A stretch of 64,000 nt of DNA from an uncultured Burkholderiales bacterium. Its GTDB lineage: Bacteria > Pseudomonadota > Gammaproteobacteria > Burkholderiales > Burkholderiaceae_C. The stretch lies in NCBI GenBank assembly GCA_937927685.1, contig CALBSC010000077.1, positions 124,001 through 188,000 on the forward strand, read 5' to 3'. The notes beneath the pieces are model-generated. The model did no database searches and was not told the origin of the DNA. It saw only the letters and a program-made list of their open reading frames with translations. The translations under genes and the position numbers were made by a program. The first letter of the stretch is position 1. Every line of letters begins with the position of its first letter. Positions 59,363 through 64,000 of the stretch are shown piece after piece.

Positions 59363-60472
59363 TCATTGTCTCAACACCAACCAGCCAAACGCGGCCAGCG
59401 AGACGACACTGTAAATGAGACCTGGCGCCGCGGCAGCCAACCAGGGCGCCCACTGGCTCAGGTTACCGATATAACCAAACACATTGTTGAGCAGGAAAAA
59501 GCTGATCCCGATCAGCACACCCACAAACACGTAACTGGCGATGTTGCCGCTTCGGAAGTGCAAATAGGCAAACGGCAGGGCCAGCACCACCATCACCAGA
59601 CAACTGATGGGGTAAAACACCTTTTTCCAGAACTCGATCTCGTAGCGTTGTGCGGTCTGGGCATTGTCTTCCAGGTGCCGGATGTACTCGAACAGATCAA
59701 TCGTTCCCATGCGGGAGGGCTTGAGCAGGGCCACCGACACCATGTCCTGGGTGATGCCACTGGGCCACACCAGCTTTTCCAGGTGTTCGCGCTGCAATTC
59801 GGTGCGTTGTCCGTCACGGACGGAGAACTCGTCGCGGCTCACATCAGACAACAACCAGGCCTCCGCGTCTTCGGAAAATGCACCTTCCAAGGCTTGCGTG
59901 ACCGACATCAGCACGCCCTGCCGGTCGAATTCAAAAATCCGGATGCCTTTCATGTCGCCATCCGGGCTGAGTGACTGGATATTGACCGAGCGCAGACTGT
60001 CGGTCTGCTTTTCACGCAGCCAGGCACCGGTTTGCCCCACGGTGATTTGCTGCAGGTGACGAGCCTTGAGGAGTTGCCCCTGGCGGTCGGCCCATGGCGA
60101 CAGGTAATCCCCCACCACAAAGGTGAGCAGCACAAAAAACAGTCCCAGACCGCTCAGGGTTCGCAGGGCTTGCACGGGGCCGAGACCGCTGGTGCGCAAG
60201 ATGGTGAACTCCGAACTTTGCGCCAAGCGTGCCATGACAGCGATGGTGCCAATCAACACGGCTATCGGCAACACCTCGTAAATGTGGCTGGGGACCATCA
60301 GCGACACATAGGTCAGGGCATGGTTTACCTGGTAGCCACCGCCCCGACCCTTGCCGACCCATTGCAATTCATCGATCAGGTCAAAAAAGAAAAAGAGCCC
60401 GAGGAACACCAGGCAGACAAAGCCCACCGTGACCAGGACCTCCCCGTAAATCAGTCGGCGCAGGATGGTCAT
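59363..60472 (-). CDS. lptG: LPS export ABC transporter permease LptG
   Basis: Inner-membrane subunit of the LptB2FG complex that extracts lipopolysaccharide. The 369-residue protein has three N-terminal transmembrane helices, a periplasmic beta-jellyroll (about residues 125-270) and three C-terminal helices. SSEFTILRTSGLGPVQAL near residue 80 is the cytoplasmic coupling helix. The ATG at 60472 overlaps the lptF stop by four bases (ATGA); the longer frame is rejected. Confidence 0.94.
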   Translation of the reverse strand: MTILRRLIYGEVLVTVGFVCLVFLGLFFFFDLIDELQWVGKGRGGGYQVNHALTYVSLMVPSHIYEVLPIAVLIGTIAVMARLAQSSEFTILRTSGLGPVQALRTLSGLGLFFVLLTFVVGDYLSPWADRQGQLLKARHLQQITVGQTGAWLREKQTDSLRSVNIQSLSPDGDMKGIRIFEFDRQGVLMSVTQALEGAFSEDAEAWLLSDVSRDEFSVRDGQRTELQREHLEKLVWPSGITQDMVSVALLKPSRMGTIDLFEYIRHLEDNAQTAQRYEIEFWKKVFYPISCLVMVVLALPFAYLHFRSGNIASYVFVGVLIGISFFLLNNVFGYIGNLSQWAPWLAAAAPGLIYSVVSLAAFGWLVLRQ

Positions 60473-61584
60473 GCGGCACCGCCTCGGGGACTGAGGGGGC
60501 TGGCGGGGCGCGCCCACAGGGTGCTGACTGTCCACTGCCGGTCCCGCGTCCACAACAAGCCCAGTGCAATGGCCAGGGCCCCGCCATGCAACACCAGCAT
60601 CAGCCCCCCAAAGCTGATGCGGCCCGCCGAAATCCAGCTCTGCCCCAGGTTGATGAGGTTGTAGTAAACGATGAAGGTGAAGAAGGCGGTGATCAGGTGA
60701 CCATTGCGCGCCCCGCGCGGATTGATGCGGGCCATGGCCAGGGCAATCAACACCATGTTGAACGCAGCCAGGCCGAGCCCCAGGCGCCAGGCCAGCTCGG
60801 CCAGGTGATCCGGCGTGGGCTGCTGCAGCAACTGCCAGGAACTGATGGCCTTGGGAACGGGCGTGACGGTGATCATCTGCTGGGCGCCTACCTGTGTTCC
60901 ATACTGTTTGAATTCACTGATACGCAGACGCTGGTCGTCACGACGAATTTCCAGGCGTTGACCCTCCATCAGCATCAGGTAGCGGCCGTCATTCAGCGCC
61001 TCGATACGACCGGTTTGGGCGGAAGTGACGGTTTGTCCGGTGGGTGTGTTGGCCGCCACAAAAACGTTGTGGCCCTCCTTGTCACGCACCTGGTTCTTGT
61101 CGATGAAAAACACGCGTTGCCCGTTGGCCGACTCCTGGAACTCGCCGGGTGAGACCCTTTCCAGATCGCCGCGTTGCTCGAACCGGTCCTTCAGCTGCTG
61201 GATCTGCTGATTCGACCAGGGCCAGACCCACACCGTCATGCACAGCACCAGCAGCAGGATCGGCCAGGTGAATTGCATCAAAGGGCGCAGAAAACTCAGC
61301 AGGCTGCGTCCGCTGCAGAGCCAGATGACCATTTCGCTGTCGCGGAACATGCGGGAAAACGTCCAGACCATGGACATGAAGAGGCTCATGGTGAGCAGGG
61401 TGGGCAAATGCCCCAGCATGGTGTAGCCCAGCACCAACCCGACCTCGGAGGGGTTGACGTTGCCCTGCGAGGCCATGCCCAGGGTGCGGATCAGCATCAT
61501 CGTCATCACGATGGTGAGCAGCACCAACACGGTAGCGGCCAGACTGCGGGCCAACTCCTGTCGCAGGGAGGAATGGAATAACAT
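60469..61584 (-). CDS. lptF: LPS export ABC transporter permease LptF
   Basis: Partner of LptG, 371 residues, with the same layout of three helices, periplasmic domain and three helices. The start MLFHSSLRQELARS is the standard LptF N-terminus, and DSEMVIWLCSGRSLLSFLRPL near residue 85 is the coupling helix. The frame stays open upstream to 62766, but that part lies antisense to pepA and is not coding. It is divergent from pepA with 24 bp between, so the promoters overlap. Confidence 0.94.
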   Translation of the reverse strand: MLFHSSLRQELARSLAATVLVLLTIVMTMMLIRTLGMASQGNVNPSEVGLVLGYTMLGHLPTLLTMSLFMSMVWTFSRMFRDSEMVIWLCSGRSLLSFLRPLMQFTWPILLLVLCMTVWVWPWSNQQIQQLKDRFEQRGDLERVSPGEFQESANGQRVFFIDKNQVRDKEGHNVFVAANTPTGQTVTSAQTGRIEALNDGRYLMLMEGQRLEIRRDDQRLRISEFKQYGTQVGAQQMITVTPVPKAISSWQLLQQPTPDHLAELAWRLGLGLAAFNMVLIALAMARINPRGARNGHLITAFFTFIVYYNLINLGQSWISAGRISFGGLMLVLHGGALAIALGLLWTRDRQWTVSTLWARPASPLSPRGGAA

Positions 61585-61608
61585 CGCCAGTGAAGGAAAA
61601 ACGCCATT

Positions 61609-63108
61609 ATGAACTTTGAACTGAAGTCCCTGTCCAACCAGCGTGCAGCCCAACACGTCACCGACATCCTGACCGTGCTGGTCACGGACCTCCCCAAGAC
61701 GGCCTCCGACCCACTGGGCACCTTGTTGGTGCAGGCCCACCGGGCGGGCGATTTCCAGGCCAAACCCGGTCAAACCCTCGCCATGTGGAAAGTGCCCGGG
61801 TTCCGGGCTTCCCGACTGCTGCTGGTGGGCGCGGGCGAGGGTCAGCCCCGGCAGTTGCGGCAAGCGCTGAGTGCCGCGGCGGCCGCCATCAAGACGGCCA
61901 AGGCCAGGCACGCCACGGTGCTGCTGCCCGCTGGCCATGAGGCCCAGGCTGCGGTGGCTGTGCAGGCCATCGCCGATGGCACCTATGTCTACACCGCCAC
62001 CAAGCCCAGCGCTGAGGCCGCGGTACTTCAGACGGTGGTGCTGGGCGTGTCCGATACCGCCACCGCCAAGGCAGCGTTCAAGGAAGGTTGCGCCCGCGTG
62101 GCGGGCATGACCCTGGCCCGTGAGTGGGGCAATCGCCCCGCCAACCATGCCACACCGGCGCATCTGGCCAAGGTGGCGCAGTCTCTGGGGCGCGAGCCGG
62201 GCATTCGCTGTGAAGTGATGGGACCGGCAGAGGTCAAGCGGCTGGGCATGGGCTCGTTCATGGCGGTGGCGCAGGGATCCGAGGAAAGTCTGCGCTTCAT
62301 CGTGCTGCAATACCGCAAACCGGGCGGCCAGTCCCGCCAGGCGCCGGTGGTGCTGGTGGGCAAGGGCATCACCTTTGATACCGGCGGTATTTCGCTCAAA
62401 CCCGGCGCGGGCATGGACGAAATGAAGTTTGACATGTGCGGTGCGGCCAGCGTCCTGGGCACCTTCAAGGCCCTGGCCGAGCTGCAGCCTGATGTGCCTG
62501 TGGTGGGGCTGATCCCGACCTGCGAGAACATGCCCGACGGCCGTGCGCTCAAACCCGGCGATGTGGTCACCAGCATGTCGGGGCAAACCATCGAAATCCT
62601 GAACACCGATGCGGAAGGTCGTCTGATCCTCTGTGATGCCCTGACCTATGCCAAACGCTTCAAGCCCCAGGCGGTGATCGACATCGCCACACTGACCGGT
62701 GCCTGTGTGATCGCCCTGGGACATCACCGCAGTGGCCTGTTCGCCAGTGACGACGCGCTGGCGCATGCCCTCGAGCAGGCCGGTGACCGCGCTTTCGACC
62801 CGTGCTGGCGCATGCCCCTGGACGATGAATATGCCGATGGCCTGAAATCCAATTTTGCGGATGTGGCCAACGTGGGAGACCGTTCAGCCGGATCGGTCAC
62901 CGCCGCGAAATTCCTGCAGCGTTTTGCCGGCACAGCGCCCTGGGCCCATCTGGATATTGCGGGAACCGCCTGGAAGAGTGGCGGCGCCAAAGGGGCCACG
63001 GGTCGACCGGTGGGCCTGTTGCTGTCTTACCTGCTTCACTTGCCTGTGAGTGCCAGTGGCCGAACGGCAGGCAACCCGGGCAGCAAGCGCAAAACCTCAA
63101 AAGCCTGA
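61609..63108 (+). CDS. pepA: Leucyl aminopeptidase
   Basis: A 499-residue M17 family peptidase with two metal ions. The signature NTDAEGRLILCDAL near residue 335, the Lys in VGKGITFDTGGISLKPG near residue 255 and DMCGAASVLG are all present. In other bacteria PepA also binds DNA in site-specific recombination and pyrimidine control. It is followed 4 bp later by holC, the usual order. Confidence 0.96.
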   Translation: MNFELKSLSNQRAAQHVTDILTVLVTDLPKTASDPLGTLLVQAHRAGDFQAKPGQTLAMWKVPGFRASRLLLVGAGEGQPRQLRQALSAAAAAIKTAKARHATVLLPAGHEAQAAVAVQAIADGTYVYTATKPSAEAAVLQTVVLGVSDTATAKAAFKEGCARVAGMTLAREWGNRPANHATPAHLAKVAQSLGREPGIRCEVMGPAEVKRLGMGSFMAVAQGSEESLRFIVLQYRKPGGQSRQAPVVLVGKGITFDTGGISLKPGAGMDEMKFDMCGAASVLGTFKALAELQPDVPVVGLIPTCENMPDGRALKPGDVVTSMSGQTIEILNTDAEGRLILCDALTYAKRFKPQAVIDIATLTGACVIALGHHRSGLFASDDALAHALEQAGDRAFDPCWRMPLDDEYADGLKSNFADVANVGDRSAGSVTAAKFLQRFAGTAPWAHLDIAGTAWKSGGAKGATGRPVGLLLSYLLHLPVSASGRTAGNPGSKRKTSKA

Positions 63109-63112
63109 CGCC

Positions 63113-63559
63113 ATGACCGAGGTGGCGTTTCATTTCAATGCGCCCGACAAGTGGGCCTACGCCTGCCGGTTGCTGCGCAAGGCCTCGAACGTCGGGGCGC
63201 GGGTGGTGGTGGTGGCAGATGTCGAGGGTTTGTCCCAGCTCGACAGCCTGCTGTGGACCTTTTCCCCCCTGGAGTTCATCCCTCATTGCTGCTGGCCTGC
63301 TTCACCCCAGGAGGTACAGGCCTCGGGCGTGGTGCTGTGTGAAGCGCTGAGCCGCGAATTGCAGGACACCCACCATCAGGTGCTGGTGAACCTGGGCGAC
63401 GCCGTGCCAACTGGTTTCGAGTCCTTTGAGCGGGTGATCGAAGTGGTGACCCTGGATGACGCGGATCGCCAGACGGCGCGTGGCCGATGGAAACACTATG
63501 CGGACCGGGGATACAGCATCACGCGTCACGATCTGAAGCTGAAGACCGAGGCCCACTAG
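63113..63559 (+). CDS. holC: DNA polymerase III subunit chi
   Basis: A 148-residue clamp-loader accessory subunit that links the loader to single-strand-binding protein. It starts with EVAFHFNAPDKWAYACRLLRKA and includes LLWTFSPLEFIPH and RWKHYADRGYSITRHDL, all typical of HolC. The ATG at 63113 lies 4 bp after the pepA stop; the frame to 63050 overlaps pepA and is rejected. Confidence 0.93.
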   Translation: MTEVAFHFNAPDKWAYACRLLRKASNVGARVVVVADVEGLSQLDSLLWTFSPLEFIPHCCWPASPQEVQASGVVLCEALSRELQDTHHQVLVNLGDAVPTGFESFERVIEVVTLDDADRQTARGRWKHYADRGYSITRHDLKLKTEAH

Positions 63560-63644
63560 GGATTTATCTAAGCCCATCCCGGGTTTCAGGAAACAGGTTC
63601 ACCCGCATAATCGGCGACATGGCATTCTTTATCAGGAGTAAACG

Positions 63645-64000
63645 ATGAAATTGAAAGCATGGTTGGGCGCTGGCCTCGTGGTTGGCGTGGGTCTGGTTCA
63701 GGCCCAGGAGGTCATCAAAATTGGCCATGTGGGACCGGTCAGCGGTGCCATCGCTCACCTGGGCAAGGACAACGAAAATGGCGCACGCCTGGCCATCGAG
63801 GAACTCAACGCCAAGGGCGTCACCATCGCTGGCAAGAAAGTTCGCTTTGAGCTGCTGGCCGAGGACGATGCGGCCGATCCCAAGCAAGGCACGGCCGCCG
63901 CCCAAAAGCTCATCGACCAGAAAATCAGCGGCGTGATTGGCCACTTGAACTCGGGTACCACCATTCCGGCGTCCAAGCTCTACAGCGATGCGGGCATCCC
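63645..64000 (+). CDS. Branched-chain amino acid-type ABC transporter substrate-binding protein, 3' truncated by window edge
   Basis: The first 118 residues of a LivK-type receptor. AGGAG at 63634-63638 precedes the ATG. The signal peptide runs to about GLVQA-QEV (residue 20), and the mature start IKIGHVGPVSGAIAHLGKDNENGARL (key residues G-P-V-S-G) with ELLAEDDAADPKQGTAAAQKL is characteristic. No stop is reached before the window ends. It is a different paralogue from the gene at 5956 and closer to the housekeeping amino-acid receptors. Confidence 0.93.
   Translation, partial: MKLKAWLGAGLVVGVGLVQAQEVIKIGHVGPVSGAIAHLGKDNENGARLAIEELNAKGVTIAGKKVRFELLAEDDAADPKQGTAAAQKLIDQKISGVIGHLNSGTTIPASKLYSDAGI

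Noticed and set aside
61585..62766. Upstream extension of the lptF frame by 394 codons
   Set aside because: The extension lies antisense to pepA; LptF is full length from the ATG at 61584.

Overview
The window is 64 kb of GC-rich chromosomal DNA, very probably from a Betaproteobacterium of the order Burkholderiales, most likely the family Comamonadaceae. The pointers are two Bug/TctC-type orphan receptor genes, a one-component ferredoxin-type CysI in a cysI-DUF934-cysH-cysD-cysN operon, thiO-thiS-thiG-thiE opposite thiD, and a long N-terminal extension on ThiE. The genus is inference. Genes are packed tightly: no gene-free stretch exceeds 300 bp, and the longest (about 15225-15486, 23337-23568, 4427-4636, 49873-50064, 1947-2132 and 34521-34701) are mostly promoter regions. 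No insertion sequence, prophage, CRISPR array or rRNA was seen; there is one tRNA (Asn).

Region 1 (1-27 kb) is a catabolic island for organic acids or aromatics. It begins with a truncated FMN 2-hydroxyacid dehydrogenase, a Bug receptor, a class V aminotransferase, a reverse-strand cyclase-family hydrolase and a C2-type flavin monooxygenase. Next comes a complete branched-chain-type ABC importer (5956-10498), followed closely by a three-subunit molybdenum hydroxylase (10568-14312). Then come a PuuE-like deacetylase, a class C-type serine hydrolase, a benzoylformate-decarboxylase-like ThDP enzyme, a coupled pair of acyl-CoA dehydrogenases, an enoyl-CoA hydratase, a short NAD-type 6-phosphogluconate dehydrogenase, an enol-lactonase-like hydrolase, an orphan TRAP receptor, a cupin and a 2-oxopent-4-enoate hydratase-like enzyme. 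The substrate is not evident from sequence, and no transcription regulator is encoded here.

Region 2 (26-39 kb) holds a reverse-strand BMP-family (nucleoside-type) ABC importer joined to an N-acyl-D-amino-acid deacylase-like amidohydrolase and an MFS exporter. It also has an alanine-rich coiled-coil protein of unknown function, a small protein translationally coupled to a metallo-beta-lactamase-fold hydrolase, and an operon of kynurenine-formamidase-like hydrolase, Bug receptor and CoA-transferase.

Region 3 (39-64 kb) is mostly core metabolism: tRNA-Asn, thiamine synthesis, 7Fe ferredoxin and its reductase, assimilatory sulfate reduction, MnmC (tRNA modification), YggX, ArgA, HrpA helicase, CysB, a CbiX-type chelatase, LptG and LptF (lipopolysaccharide export), PepA, HolC, and the start of another branched-chain-type receptor cut by the window end. 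CysB, the chelatase, CysI and the ferredoxin pair form a plausible sulfur-assimilation circuit spread over 15 kb.
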